Source: Streptomyces cinerochromogenes
GTDB lineage: Bacteria > Actinomycetota > Actinomycetes > Streptomycetales > Streptomycetaceae
Direction of reading: 5' to 3'
Assembly (NCBI RefSeq): GCF_014648635.1
Contig: NZ_BMRM01000015.1
Span: 124,001 to 188,000, forward strand
Length of the DNA stretch: 64,000 nucleotides
Below are positions 6,357 to 15,271 of this stretch, piece after piece. A model generated the notes under the pieces. The model did not search any database and had not been told where the DNA came from. It saw only the letters and a list, made by a program, of their open reading frames with translations. Position 1 is the first letter of the stretch. The number at the start of each line of letters is the position of its first letter. The position numbers and the translations under genes are program-made.

Positions 6357-8762
6357 ATGGCGGGGCTTTCTACCCCAGAGCAGTTGGGTCACCCCTCATC
6401 CCTCGCGGCCGCGGTCCTGACCGACGACAACCGGATCATCGTGGCCGTCATCGCGGCCGTCGCCCTGGCCGCTCTGGTGGTCGCGGGGATCCTGGTGCGC
6501 CAGGTACTGGCAGCGGGCGAGGGAACCGACAGCATGAAACGGATCGCCGAGGCGGTCCAGGAAGGCGCCAAGGCGTATCTCGCACGGCAGCTGCGCACGC
6601 TCGGCGTATTCGCCGTCGTGGTCTTCTTCCTGCTCATGCTGCTGCCCGCCGACGACTGGAATCAGCGAGCCGGCCGCTCGGTGTTCTTCCTGATCGGAGC
6701 GGCGTTCTCGGCGGCCACCGGCTATATCGGCATGTGGCTCGCCGTGCGCAGCAATGTGCGGGTCGCCGCGGCGGCCCGGGAAGCCACACCGGCGGAGGGC
6801 GAGCCGGAAAAGGATCTCACCACCGTCTCGCACACCGCGATGAAGATCGCATTTCGCACGGGCGGCGTCGTCGGCATGTTCACGGTGGGGCTCGGCCTGC
6901 TGGGCGCCTCCTGTGTGGTGCTGGTGTACGCCGCGGACGCACCGAAGGTGCTGGAGGGCTTCGGCCTCGGGGCCGCCCTGATCGCGATGTTCATGCGGGT
7001 GGGCGGCGGCATCTTCACCAAGGCCGCCGACGTCGGCGCCGACCTGGTCGGCAAGGTCGAACAGGGCATTCCGGAGGACGACCCGCGCAATGCCGCGACC
7101 ATCGCCGACAACGTGGGCGACAACGTCGGCGACTGCGCGGGCATGGCGGCCGACCTCTTCGAGTCGTACGCCGTGACCCTGGTGGCCGCGCTGATCCTCG
7201 GCAAGGCCGCCTTCGGCGACTCGGGTCTGGCTTTTCCGCTGCTGGTGCCCGCCATCGGTGTGATCACGGCGATGATCGGCATCTTCGCGGTCGCCCCGCG
7301 CCGTGCCGACCGCAGCGGCATGACCGCGATCAACCGCGGCTTCTTCATCTCCGCGGTGATCTCCCTGGCGCTGGTCGCGATCGCGGTCTTCGTCTACCTG
7401 CCGTCGAAGTACGCCGACCTCGACGGCGTCACCGACGCCGCGATCAAGGGCAAGAACGGCGACCCGCGCCTCCTCGCGCTGGTCGCGGTGGCCATCGGCA
7501 TCCTGCTCGCCGCCGTCATCCAGCAGCTGACCGGCTACTTCACCGAGACCAACCGCCGCCCGGTGCGGGACATCGGCAAGACCTCCCTCACCGGTCCCGC
7601 CACCGTCGTCCTCTCCGGCATCTCGGTGGGCCTGGAGTCGGCTGTCTACACCGCGCTGCTGATCGGGCTCGGCGTGTACGGCGCGTTCCTGCTCGGCGGT
7701 ACGTCGATCATGCTGGCGCTGTTCGCGGTCGCCCTGGCCGGCACCGGGCTGCTCACCACGGTCGGGGTGATCGTCGCCATGGACACCTTCGGGCCGGTCT
7801 CGGACAACGCCCAGGGCATCGCCGAGATGTCCGGTGACGTCCAGGGCGCGGGCGCGCAGGTACTCACCAACCTGGACGCGGTCGGCAACACCACCAAGGC
7901 CATCACCAAGGGCATCGCCATCGCCACCGCCGTCCTCGCCGCGTCGGCGCTCTTCGGGTCGTACCGCGACGCGATCACCACCAACGTGCACGACGTCGGC
8001 GTGAAGCTGACCGGACCGGGATCGCCGCTCAGCCTGTCGCTGGACATCTCGCAGCCCAACAACCTCGTCGGCCTGGTCGCGGGCGCCGCGGTCGTCTTCC
8101 TCTTCTCCGGACTGGCCATCAACGCGGTGTCGCGGTCGGCCGGTTCGGTGGTGTTCGAAGTGCGGCGGCAGTTCCGCGAGCACCCCGGGATCATGGACTA
8201 CACCGAGAAGCCCGAGTACGGGAAGGTCGTCGACATCTGTACCCGGGACGCCCTGCGCGAGCTGGCCACGCCCGGTCTGCTCGCCGTCATGGCGCCGATC
8301 TTCATCGGGTTCACGCTCGGCGTCGGCGCGCTCGGCTCCTACCTCGCCGGGGCGATCGGCGCGGGCACGCTGATGGCGGTGTTCCTCGCCAACTCCGGCG
8401 GTGCCTGGGACAACGCCAAGAAGCTGGTGGAGGACGGCCACCACGGCGGCAAGGGCAGCGAGGCCCACGCGGCCACGGTGATCGGCGACACGGTCGGCGA
8501 CCCCTTCAAGGACACCGCCGGCCCGGCGATCAACCCGCTGCTGAAGGTCATGAACCTGGTCTCGCTGCTCATCGCACCGGCGGTGATCAAGTTCTCCTAC
8601 GGTGACGACAAGAACCTCGGCGTGCGGATCGGTATCGCGGTCCTCGCGCTCCTGGTGATCGTCGTGGCCGTGTACGTCTCCAAGCGGCGCGGGATCGCCG
8701 TCGGCGACGACGAGAGCGCCGAGCGGATCGCCAACTCGCCGGACGCCGCGGTGGTTTCGTAA
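6357..8762 (+). CDS. hppA: Proton-translocating membrane pyrophosphatase (K+-independent type)
   Basis: An 801-residue protein with about 16 membrane segments. It hydrolyses pyrophosphate and pumps protons out of the cytoplasm. The substrate-binding loop is seen as DVGADLVGKVEQGIPEDD followed by NVGDNVGDCAGMAADLFESY (about residues 222-280). A second acidic set occurs near the C-terminus (GGAWDNAKK, GDTVGDPFKDTAGPA). The motif GNTTKAITKG has Lys where K+-dependent enzymes have Ala, which marks the K+-independent class. The ATG is preceded by AAGGAGG (6346-6352). It is monocistronic, with terminators on both sides. The soluble pyrophosphatase ppa occurs elsewhere in the window. Confidence 0.97.
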   Translation: MAGLSTPEQLGHPSSLAAAVLTDDNRIIVAVIAAVALAALVVAGILVRQVLAAGEGTDSMKRIAEAVQEGAKAYLARQLRTLGVFAVVVFFLLMLLPADDWNQRAGRSVFFLIGAAFSAATGYIGMWLAVRSNVRVAAAAREATPAEGEPEKDLTTVSHTAMKIAFRTGGVVGMFTVGLGLLGASCVVLVYAADAPKVLEGFGLGAALIAMFMRVGGGIFTKAADVGADLVGKVEQGIPEDDPRNAATIADNVGDNVGDCAGMAADLFESYAVTLVAALILGKAAFGDSGLAFPLLVPAIGVITAMIGIFAVAPRRADRSGMTAINRGFFISAVISLALVAIAVFVYLPSKYADLDGVTDAAIKGKNGDPRLLALVAVAIGILLAAVIQQLTGYFTETNRRPVRDIGKTSLTGPATVVLSGISVGLESAVYTALLIGLGVYGAFLLGGTSIMLALFAVALAGTGLLTTVGVIVAMDTFGPVSDNAQGIAEMSGDVQGAGAQVLTNLDAVGNTTKAITKGIAIATAVLAASALFGSYRDAITTNVHDVGVKLTGPGSPLSLSLDISQPNNLVGLVAGAAVVFLFSGLAINAVSRSAGSVVFEVRRQFREHPGIMDYTEKPEYGKVVDICTRDALRELATPGLLAVMAPIFIGFTLGVGALGSYLAGAIGAGTLMAVFLANSGGAWDNAKKLVEDGHHGGKGSEAHAATVIGDTVGDPFKDTAGPAINPLLKVMNLVSLLIAPAVIKFSYGDDKNLGVRIGIAVLALLVIVVAVYVSKRRGIAVGDDESAERIANSPDAAVVS

Positions 8763-8789
8763 CCGCGGCCGAGAAGGCCTGGCCAACGG

Positions 8790-8827
8790 GCGGGCGGGCG
8801 GCGCGTGCTGACGCGCCGCCCGCCCGC
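8790..8827 (+). terminator. Terminator after hppA
   Basis: A perfect 17-bp G/C-only stem (8790-8806 with 8811-8827) and a 4-nt loop GCTG, 28 bp downstream of the hppA stop. Confidence 0.85.
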
Positions 8828-9028
8828 TCCGTGTGTGGCCGCTCCGTGTCCGCCCGTCCCGTGTGCGCCCGTCCCGTCGTGAGCCGGTGTCACGGGCCGG
8901 TGTCGTGAGCCTTCTCTCCCATGGTGCGAATAGTCACAAAAGCTGACTTACGGTTCCTTCGGAAGGGGGAGGGGGTGCGTTCGCCGTGTAGATTCCGGGG
9001 GCCGAGAGCCATGGAAGGGACCGATCCG

Positions 9029-9643
9029 GTGAACAAGAAGCTCGCGGCCGCACTGTCCGGCGGTGCGGTACTGGTAGTGGCGGTGTCGGGATGCAGCGGC
9101 AGCAGCGGTGAGGAGGGGCCCGACCCCAAGCTGGTGTCCTGGGCCAAGACGGTGTGCGACGCGGTGCCCGGCCCCAACGCCAAGATCCGCTCGGCCAACG
9201 CCGAGATAGCGGCCATCGCCACGGACAGCAACCTGCCGCCCAAGAACGCGCAGAAGACGTACGCCGACGCCTTCCAGGGCATGGCCGACGGCTACAAGGC
9301 GCTCGCGGACGCGCTCGACACCGCCGGCGCGCCCCCCGGCGTCGACGGTGGCGCCAAGCTGCAGAAGGACGCGGCCAAGAACCTCGCCGGCCTGGCCACG
9401 TCGTACGCCGACCTGAAGAAGAAGGTCGACGGGCTCGACACTAAGAACCAGGGCAAGTTCGCCCGCGGTCTCAAGGAGGTCGCCGCCCAGTCGAAGGAGA
9501 TCGGCAAGCAGAGCGACAGCGGCACGCAGGCGCTGAAGCGGCTGGAGCAGGAGGACGTCAAGAAGGCCATGGCCAAGCAGCCCAGCTGCAAGGTCGCCGC
9601 CTCCGCGTCCGCGTCCGCGCCGGCACCGGCGGCCGCGGGCTGA
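9029..9643 (+). CDS. Small secreted lipoprotein of unknown function
   Basis: A 204-residue protein with a short lipoprotein signal (NKKLAAALSGGAVLVVAVSGC; lipobox VSGC). The mature part is helical and rich in Lys, Ala and Asp (GQGMADGYKALADAL-like pattern, KKKVDGLDTKNQGKFARGL) and could form a small helical bundle, ending in an Ala/Ser/Pro tail (SASASAPAPAAAG). GTG 9029 follows GGAAGGGA (9013-9020) with 8 nt spacing. The frame is open upstream to 8921 but without a signal peptide. I do not recognise a named domain. Cell-surface location is inferred from the lipobox. The stop codon lies in a duplicated segment. Confidence 0.8.
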   Translation: MNKKLAAALSGGAVLVVAVSGCSGSSGEEGPDPKLVSWAKTVCDAVPGPNAKIRSANAEIAAIATDSNLPPKNAQKTYADAFQGMADGYKALADALDTAGAPPGVDGGAKLQKDAAKNLAGLATSYADLKKKVDGLDTKNQGKFARGLKEVAAQSKEIGKQSDSGTQALKRLEQEDVKKAMAKQPSCKVAASASASAPAPAAAG

Positions 9644-9710
9644 CGTCGGCGGACGCCGCGCGCAGTCCGGCCACGGCGGGCTGACGTCGGCGGACGCCGC
9701 GCGCGCAGTC
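9635..9710. repeat. Tandem duplication carrying the lipoprotein stop codon
   Basis: A segment of about 33 bp (9635-9667) that includes the TGA stop is repeated at 9676-9710 with a 2-bp CG insertion. The copies are otherwise identical and separated by 8 bp. Confidence 0.8.
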
Positions 9711-9751
9711 ACAGTCGGCCCCGGGCAGCCGCCCCGGGCCACAATGGGGGC

Positions 9752-11272
9752 GTGACTGACTCCGGACTCGCTCCCCTGCCCGCTCCCGACCGGCCCGACA
9801 TCGCCGCGCGTCTGAGGGACGCGCTGCTCGCCGCCTCCTTCACCGCCGACGGGCTGCTCGACCTGCTCGGCGCCGCCGCGTACGCGGCGCTGGCCCGCAG
9901 CGAGACCGTGCCCGCGCTCCGGGTGACCCGCGGCGACACGCCGCTGGAGACGCTCGTACGGCTGTTCCTGCTCCAGCAGCCGGTGCCGCACGCGCGCGTG
10001 GCGGCCGTGCTGCCGGTCGAGGAGGCCGTGGAGGCCGGCTGGCTCACCCGCGTGGGCGGCGACGAGGTGGCCGCCACCGTGGACGTACGGCCGTACGGCG
10101 GTCCCGGCGGCGAGGACTGGTTCATCGTCTCCGACCTCGGCTGCGCGGTCGGCGGGGCCGGCGGCATCGGGCAGCGCGCGGAGGGCGTCGTGCTGGGCGT
10201 CGGCGGCGCCTCGACGACCCTCGCCGGCATCACCGTCCGCACGCCCGCCGCCTCCGCCCTCGACCTCGGCACCGGCTCCGGCATCCAGGCCCTGCACGCG
10301 TCGCAGCACGCCACACGCGTGACGGCGACCGACCTCAACCCGCGCGCGCTGCACATCACGGCGCTCACGCTCGCGCTCTCCGGCGCGCCCGCCGCCGACC
10401 TGCGCGAGGGCTCGCTGTTCGCGCCGGTCCGGGACGACGAGACCTTCGACCTGATCGTCTCCAACCCGCCGTTCGTGATCTCCCCGCGCGCCCGGCTGAC
10501 GTACCGGGACGGTGGCATGGGCGGGGACGATCTGTGCCGCTCGCTCGTTCAGGAAGCGGGGGAACGGCTGAACGAGGGCGGGTTCGCGCAGTTCCTCGCG
10601 AACTGGCAGCACGTGGCGGGGGAGGACTGGCAGGACAGGCTCAGGTCATGGGTACCGCGCGGGTGCGACGCCTGGATCGTGCAGCGCGAGGTGCAGGACG
10701 TCACGCAGTACGCCGAGCTGTGGCTGAGGGACGCCGGGGACCACCGCGGGGACCCGGCGGAGTACCAGGCGCGGTACGACGCCTGGCTCGACGAGTTCGA
10801 GGCGCGCAAGGTCAAGGCGGTCGGCTTCGGCTGGATCACCCTGCGCAGGACCGGGTCCGCCGAACCCGTGGTCACCGTGGAGGAGTGGCCGCACCCGGTG
10901 GAGCAGCCGCTCGGGGAGACGATCCGGGCGCACTTCGACCGGCTCGACTACCTCCGCACGCACGACGACGCGGCGCTGCTGGACAGCCACTTCAAGCTCG
11001 CCGCCGAGGTGGTCCAGGAGCAGGTCGGGCTGCCCGGCGCCGAGGACCCGGAGCACGTGGTGCTGCGCCAGCACCGCGGGATGCGCCGGGCGACGAAGGT
11101 GGACACGGTCGGGGCCGGCTTCGCCGGCGTGTGCGACGGCACGCTGAGCGCGGGCCGCATCCTGGACGCCATCGCGCAGCTCGTCGGCGAGGACCCGGTG
11201 CTGCTGCGCGACCGCACGCCCGCGCAGATCCGGCTGCTGGTGGAGCAGGGCTTCCTGGAGCCGGTGCGCTGA
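9752..11272 (+). CDS. Class I SAM-dependent methyltransferase with NPPF motif
   Basis: A 506-residue protein. An N-terminal helical region (residues 1-130) precedes a Rossmann methyltransferase core: ALDLGTGSGIQALHASQHA binds SAM (about residues 168-187), ATDLNPRALHITALTLALSG is motif II, and LIVSNPPFVISPRA holds the NPPF tetrad used by N-methyltransferases that modify adenine or glutamine. About 200 C-terminal residues have no motif I recognise. Substrate is unknown; ribosomal or release-factor glutamine and nucleic-acid adenine are both possible. The GTG has no ribosome-binding site but lies 6 nt after a -10-like CACAAT (9740-9745), suggesting a leaderless mRNA. Confidence 0.85.
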   Translation: MTDSGLAPLPAPDRPDIAARLRDALLAASFTADGLLDLLGAAAYAALARSETVPALRVTRGDTPLETLVRLFLLQQPVPHARVAAVLPVEEAVEAGWLTRVGGDEVAATVDVRPYGGPGGEDWFIVSDLGCAVGGAGGIGQRAEGVVLGVGGASTTLAGITVRTPAASALDLGTGSGIQALHASQHATRVTATDLNPRALHITALTLALSGAPAADLREGSLFAPVRDDETFDLIVSNPPFVISPRARLTYRDGGMGGDDLCRSLVQEAGERLNEGGFAQFLANWQHVAGEDWQDRLRSWVPRGCDAWIVQREVQDVTQYAELWLRDAGDHRGDPAEYQARYDAWLDEFEARKVKAVGFGWITLRRTGSAEPVVTVEEWPHPVEQPLGETIRAHFDRLDYLRTHDDAALLDSHFKLAAEVVQEQVGLPGAEDPEHVVLRQHRGMRRATKVDTVGAGFAGVCDGTLSAGRILDAIAQLVGEDPVLLRDRTPAQIRLLVEQGFLEPVR

Positions 11273-11614
11273 GCGGGACGCGCGGCGGGGTCCCGGGGCC
11301 GGCGCCGGTCCCGTGCCGTGCCCGGGGTGCCCGTGCCGTCGTAGGCGCGGTGCGCTCATCTGCTGAGCGGGGTGTCGGCGCCATCGTATGCCGGAGGCAC
11401 GGGACCCGGGACGGCGCCGGCCGTGGCCGGCACGGGGTCCCTTTCGGAAAACGGCCGGAAAAATATGTGCACCGCGTCCCGCCCACCCCCATCCGATCGC
11501 ATGTTCGAATTCACGGGGGCCGTCCGTTCACCCCGAAGTCGCCCTCCCGTCTCCCCCGCGTGCCACCCTCCCGGCGCTGGGGAGAGCTGACGGCAGGGAA
11601 GGGGTGGGCGGCCG
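11273..11614. other. Intergenic region with nested inverted repeat
   Basis: No gene is supported here. It holds a cruciform-like element: GGGACCC (11401-11407) pairs with GGGTCCC (11435-11441), enclosing a second stem CCGGCC-GT-GGCCGG (11417-11430). It may terminate transcription of the methyltransferase gene. The AT-richer stretch 11441-11475 just after it could hold the promoter of the small gene that follows. Confidence 0.5.
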
Positions 11615-11812
11615 GTGGAGAGTGGCCCGGCGATCTTCGCGGGAGTGGTGTTCGCCCTGTTCGGGGCCGGTCTGCTGGCCTGGACCGGGGTCCGTCTCCG
11701 GCGCCGGGAACCGGTCGCCCTCGGTGTGAGTCGTGTCGCATCAGCGGTGTCCGCGAGCACGGCCGGAACGCTGGCACTGGCCCTCGGTGTGTACTGCCTG
11801 ACCCGGCTCTGA
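11615..11812 (+). CDS. Small two-helix membrane protein of unknown function
   Basis: A 65-residue protein with two predicted membrane helices (IFAGVVFALFGAGLLAWTGV at about 6-25 and STAGTLALALGVYCLTRL at 48-65) joined by a short basic loop (RLRRREP). The GTG start is preceded by a purine-rich GGGAAGGGG, somewhat far upstream. Codon third positions are G/C-rich like its neighbours. It lies between the methyltransferase and topA on the same strand. I do not recognise a family and give no function. The main doubt is its small size. Confidence 0.6.
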   Translation: MESGPAIFAGVVFALFGAGLLAWTGVRLRRREPVALGVSRVASAVSASTAGTLALALGVYCLTRL

Positions 11813-11950
11813 GACCGGCGGGCGCCATGTCCGCGGGGTAAGGGGAGCGTCACGCTCCGGACAGGGGCGCGGGGTGGGGCGGGCGGTCCGGGCGGCAGGA
11901 ATGGCGGTAGTCGGGTTACCGTTCGAGTGGCCGTTGTGGGCTTTTCCCGT

Positions 11951-11979
11951 TTGACACGGGGGCGGGATGTAGCGTCACA
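11951..11979 (+). promoter_or_regulatory. Possible topA promoter with unusual spacing
   Basis: A consensus -35 TTGACA (11951-11956) is followed 13 bp later by TAGCGT (11970-11975) and 17 bp later by GTCACA (11974-11979). Either could serve as the -10. topA transcription starts are known to respond to supercoiling in Streptomyces, which poor spacing could favour. Confidence 0.4.
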
Positions 11980-12069
11980 CTCCGCAGCGTCACACGAGCC
12001 AGCAGTACGCCGCGACCCCGGGACCAAGGCCTGGGGAGGCCCCAGCGTCGACCGGAGAGAAGAGCGAAG

Positions 12070-14907
12070 TTGTCCCCGACCAGCGAGACCGCACAAGGCG
12101 GTCGCCGACTCGTCATCGTCGAGTCGCCTGCCAAGGCGAAGACGATCAAGGGCTACCTCGGCCCCGGCTACACCGTCGAGGCGAGCGTCGGGCACATCCG
12201 CGACCTTCCCAACGGCGCCGCGGAGGTGCCCGAGAAGTACACCGGCGAGGTCCGTCGCCTCGGTGTGGACGTCGACCATGACTTCCAGCCGATCTATGTG
12301 GTCAACGCCGACAAGAAGGCCCAGGTCAAGAAGCTCAAGGACCTGCTGAAGGAGTCCGACGAGCTCTTCCTCGCCACCGATGAGGACCGGGAGGGCGAGG
12401 CGATCGCCTGGCACCTCCAGGAGGTCCTGAAGCCGAAGATCCCGGTCAAGCGCATGGTGTTCCACGAGATCACCAAGGACGCGATCCGCGAGGCCGTCGC
12501 CAACCCGCGCCAGCTCAACCAGAAGCTGGTCGACGCCCAGGAGACCCGCCGCATCCTCGACCGCCTCTACGGCTACGAGGTCTCCCCGGTGCTGTGGAAG
12601 AAGGTCATGCCCCGGCTGTCGGCCGGCCGCGTGCAGTCCGTCGCCACACGACTCGTCGTGGAGCGGGAACGTGAGCGCATGGCTTTTCGTTCCGCTGAGT
12701 ACTGGGACCTGACGGGCACCTTCGCGACCGGCCGCGCGGGAGACCCCTCGGACCCGTCGTCGCTGGTCGCCCGCCTGCAGACCGTCGACGGCAGGCGGGT
12801 CGCGCAGGGCCGCGACTTCGACTCCCTCGGACAACTCAAGAGCGCGAACACCCTCCACCTCGACGAGGCGACCGCCCGCGCCCTCGCCGCCGCCCTGGAG
12901 AACACCCGCTTCTCCGTGCGGTCCGTCGAGTCCAAGCCGTACCGGCGCTCGCCGTACGCCCCGTTCCGTACGACGACGCTGCAGCAGGAGGCCAGCCGCA
13001 AGCTCGGCTTCGGCGCGAAGGCGACCATGCAGGTCGCCCAGAAGCTGTACGAGAACGGCTACATCACGTACATGCGTACGGACTCCACGACCCTGAGCGA
13101 GACCGCGATCTCCGCGGCCCGCGCCCAGGTCACGCAGCTGTACGGCGCCGACTACCTGCCGCCGCAGCCGCGCACCTACGCCGCCAAGGTCAAGAACGCG
13201 CAGGAGGCCCACGAGGCGATCCGCCCCTCGGGCGATCGTTTCCGCACGCCCGCGGAGACCGGCCTGACCGGCGACCAGTTCAAGCTGTACGAGCTGATCT
13301 GGAAGCGGACCGTCGCCTCCCAGATGAAGGACGCGACCGGCAACAGCGTGACCGTGAAGATCGGTGGTACGGCCGCCGACGGACGGGACGTCGAGTTCAG
13401 CGCCTCCGGCAAGACGATCACCTTCCACGGCTTTCTGAAGGCCTACGTCGAGGGTGCCGACGACCCGAACGCCGAGCTGGACGACCGTGAGCGCCGGCTG
13501 CCGCAGGTCACCGAGGGCGACGCGCTGTCCGCCGAGGAGATCACGGTCGACGGCCACGCCACCAAGCCCCCGGCCCGCTACACCGAGGCCAGCCTGGTCA
13601 AGGAGCTGGAAGAGCGCGAGATCGGCCGCCCGTCGACGTACGCGTCGATCATCGGCACGATCCTCGACCGCGGCTACGTCTTCAAGAAGGGCACGGCCCT
13701 CGTGCCGTCCTTCCTCTCCTTCGCCGTGGTCAACCTCCTGGAGAAGCACTTCGGGCGGCTCGTCGACTACGACTTCACCGCCAAGATGGAGGACGACCTC
13801 GACCGCATCGCCGCGGGCGAGGCCCAGGCCGTGCCGTGGCTGAAGCGGTTCTACTTCGGCGAGGGCCACGACGGCGTCGGCAGCGCGGCCGAGGCGGGCA
13901 ACGGCGACGGGGACCACCTCGGCGGTCTCAAGGAGCTGGTGACCGACCTGGGCGCGATCGACGCGCGCGAGGTGTCCTCGTTCCCGGTCGGCAACGACAT
14001 CGTGCTGCGCGTCGGCCGCTACGGCCCGTACATCGAGCGCGGCGAGAAGGACACCGAGCAGCACCAGCGCGCCGACATCCCGGCCGACCTGGCGCCGGAC
14101 GAGCTGACCGTCGAGCTGGCCGAGGAGCTGCTGGCCAAGCCCAGCGGCGACTTCGAGCTGGGCACCGACCCGGCCACCGGCCACACGATCGTCGCCAAGG
14201 ACGGCCGCTACGGCCCGTACGTCACGGAGATCCTCCCCGAGGGCACTCCGAAGACCGGCAAGAACGCGGTCAAGCCGCGGACGGCCTCGCTCTTCAAGTC
14301 GATGTCACTCGACACGGTGACGCTCGACGACGCGCTGAAGCTGATGTCGCTGCCGCGGATCGTCGGCACCGACGCCGACGGCGTGGAGATCACCGCGCAG
14401 AACGGCCGGTACGGCCCCTATCTGAAGAAGGGCACGGACTCGCGCTCGCTGCAGTCCGAGGACCAGCTCTTCACGATCACGCTGGAGGAGGCGCAGGCGA
14501 TCTACGCCCAGCCGAAGCAGCGTGGCCGGGCCGCCGCCAAGCCGCCGCTGAAGGAGCTGGGCGAGGACCCCGTCTCCGGCAAGCCGGTCGTGGTCAAGGA
14601 CGGCCGCTTCGGCCCGTACGTCACCGACGGCGAGACCAACGCGACCCTCCGCTCCGGCGACAGCGTCGAAACGATCACTCCGGAGCGTGGCTTCGAGCTG
14701 CTCGCCGAGAAGCGGGCGAAGGCTCCGGCCAAGAAGACCGCGAAGAAGGCGGCGGCGAAGAAGACCGCCCCGGCGAAGAAGACGGCCGCCAAGAAGACGG
14801 CGGCGAAGAAGACGACGGCGGCTGCCGCGAAGAAGACGACGGCGAAGAAGACCACCGCGAAGAAGGCGACGGCTTCCAAGGCGACGGCTTCGGGCGCGGA
14901 GGACTGA
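12070..14907 (+). CDS. topA: DNA topoisomerase I
   Basis: A 945-residue type IA topoisomerase that relaxes negative supercoils. The Toprim domain begins RRLVIVESPAKAKTIKGYLG and contains FLATDEDREGEAIAWHL (about residues 98-115). The catalytic tyrosine is Y334 in YITYMRTDST. Zinc fingers are lacking; instead there are four C-terminal topoisomerase repeats, each with a GR(Y/F)GPY core. The protein ends in a Lys/Ala tail of about 65 residues (AKKTAAKK-type), a known processivity feature of actinobacterial TopA. The TTG start at 12070 follows GGAGAG (12054-12059). The stop codon lies in a 26-bp perfect tandem duplication. Confidence 0.97.
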   Translation: MSPTSETAQGGRRLVIVESPAKAKTIKGYLGPGYTVEASVGHIRDLPNGAAEVPEKYTGEVRRLGVDVDHDFQPIYVVNADKKAQVKKLKDLLKESDELFLATDEDREGEAIAWHLQEVLKPKIPVKRMVFHEITKDAIREAVANPRQLNQKLVDAQETRRILDRLYGYEVSPVLWKKVMPRLSAGRVQSVATRLVVERERERMAFRSAEYWDLTGTFATGRAGDPSDPSSLVARLQTVDGRRVAQGRDFDSLGQLKSANTLHLDEATARALAAALENTRFSVRSVESKPYRRSPYAPFRTTTLQQEASRKLGFGAKATMQVAQKLYENGYITYMRTDSTTLSETAISAARAQVTQLYGADYLPPQPRTYAAKVKNAQEAHEAIRPSGDRFRTPAETGLTGDQFKLYELIWKRTVASQMKDATGNSVTVKIGGTAADGRDVEFSASGKTITFHGFLKAYVEGADDPNAELDDRERRLPQVTEGDALSAEEITVDGHATKPPARYTEASLVKELEEREIGRPSTYASIIGTILDRGYVFKKGTALVPSFLSFAVVNLLEKHFGRLVDYDFTAKMEDDLDRIAAGEAQAVPWLKRFYFGEGHDGVGSAAEAGNGDGDHLGGLKELVTDLGAIDAREVSSFPVGNDIVLRVGRYGPYIERGEKDTEQHQRADIPADLAPDELTVELAEELLAKPSGDFELGTDPATGHTIVAKDGRYGPYVTEILPEGTPKTGKNAVKPRTASLFKSMSLDTVTLDDALKLMSLPRIVGTDADGVEITAQNGRYGPYLKKGTDSRSLQSEDQLFTITLEEAQAIYAQPKQRGRAAAKPPLKELGEDPVSGKPVVVKDGRFGPYVTDGETNATLRSGDSVETITPERGFELLAEKRAKAPAKKTAKKAAAKKTAPAKKTAAKKTAAKKTTAAAAKKTTAKKTTAKKATASKATASGAED

Positions 14908-14936
14908 CGGCGGCTTCGGGCGCGGAGGACTGACGG
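14885..14936. repeat. Perfect 26-bp tandem duplication spanning the topA stop codon
   Basis: The last six codons and TGA of topA (14885-14910) are repeated exactly and directly at 14911-14936, out of frame with respect to the first copy, so the second copy is untranslated. Confidence 0.9.
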
Positions 14937-15271
14937 CGGGGCCCGGCGCGGGCGACCGACAGTGGGTCCGGCGCGGGGACTGGCATCGGGTCGTGGCGGC
15001 CACGGCCTCGCCGGGTGGCCGTGACGCCGGAGGCCGGCGTCTGCCCGGGGCGTGGCTGTCGCGGCGCCCTGCCCGCCTGCCCGGTGAATCGAGGCCGTGG
15101 TCTTCCCGCCAGGCCGCCGGCCTTCCCACCAGGTCCGGTCGGTGTCTTTCAGGTCCGGTCGGTGTCTTTCCGGGTTCGCCGAGCGAACGGGTCGGCATCG
15201 TCCGGTGCCCGGGCGGGCGGACGGCCGGACACGCGAGGTGTGGTGTCAGCGGCTGCGGATAGGCTGAACGC
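14908..15271. other. Intergenic region between topA and tmk with a 20-bp tandem repeat
   Basis: No coding frame is convincing. A perfect 20-bp direct repeat occurs at 15131-15150 and 15151-15170. Close to the tmk start, TAGGCT (15260-15265) is a likely -10 box placed 6 nt before the ATG, which suggests leaderless transcription. Confidence 0.6.
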
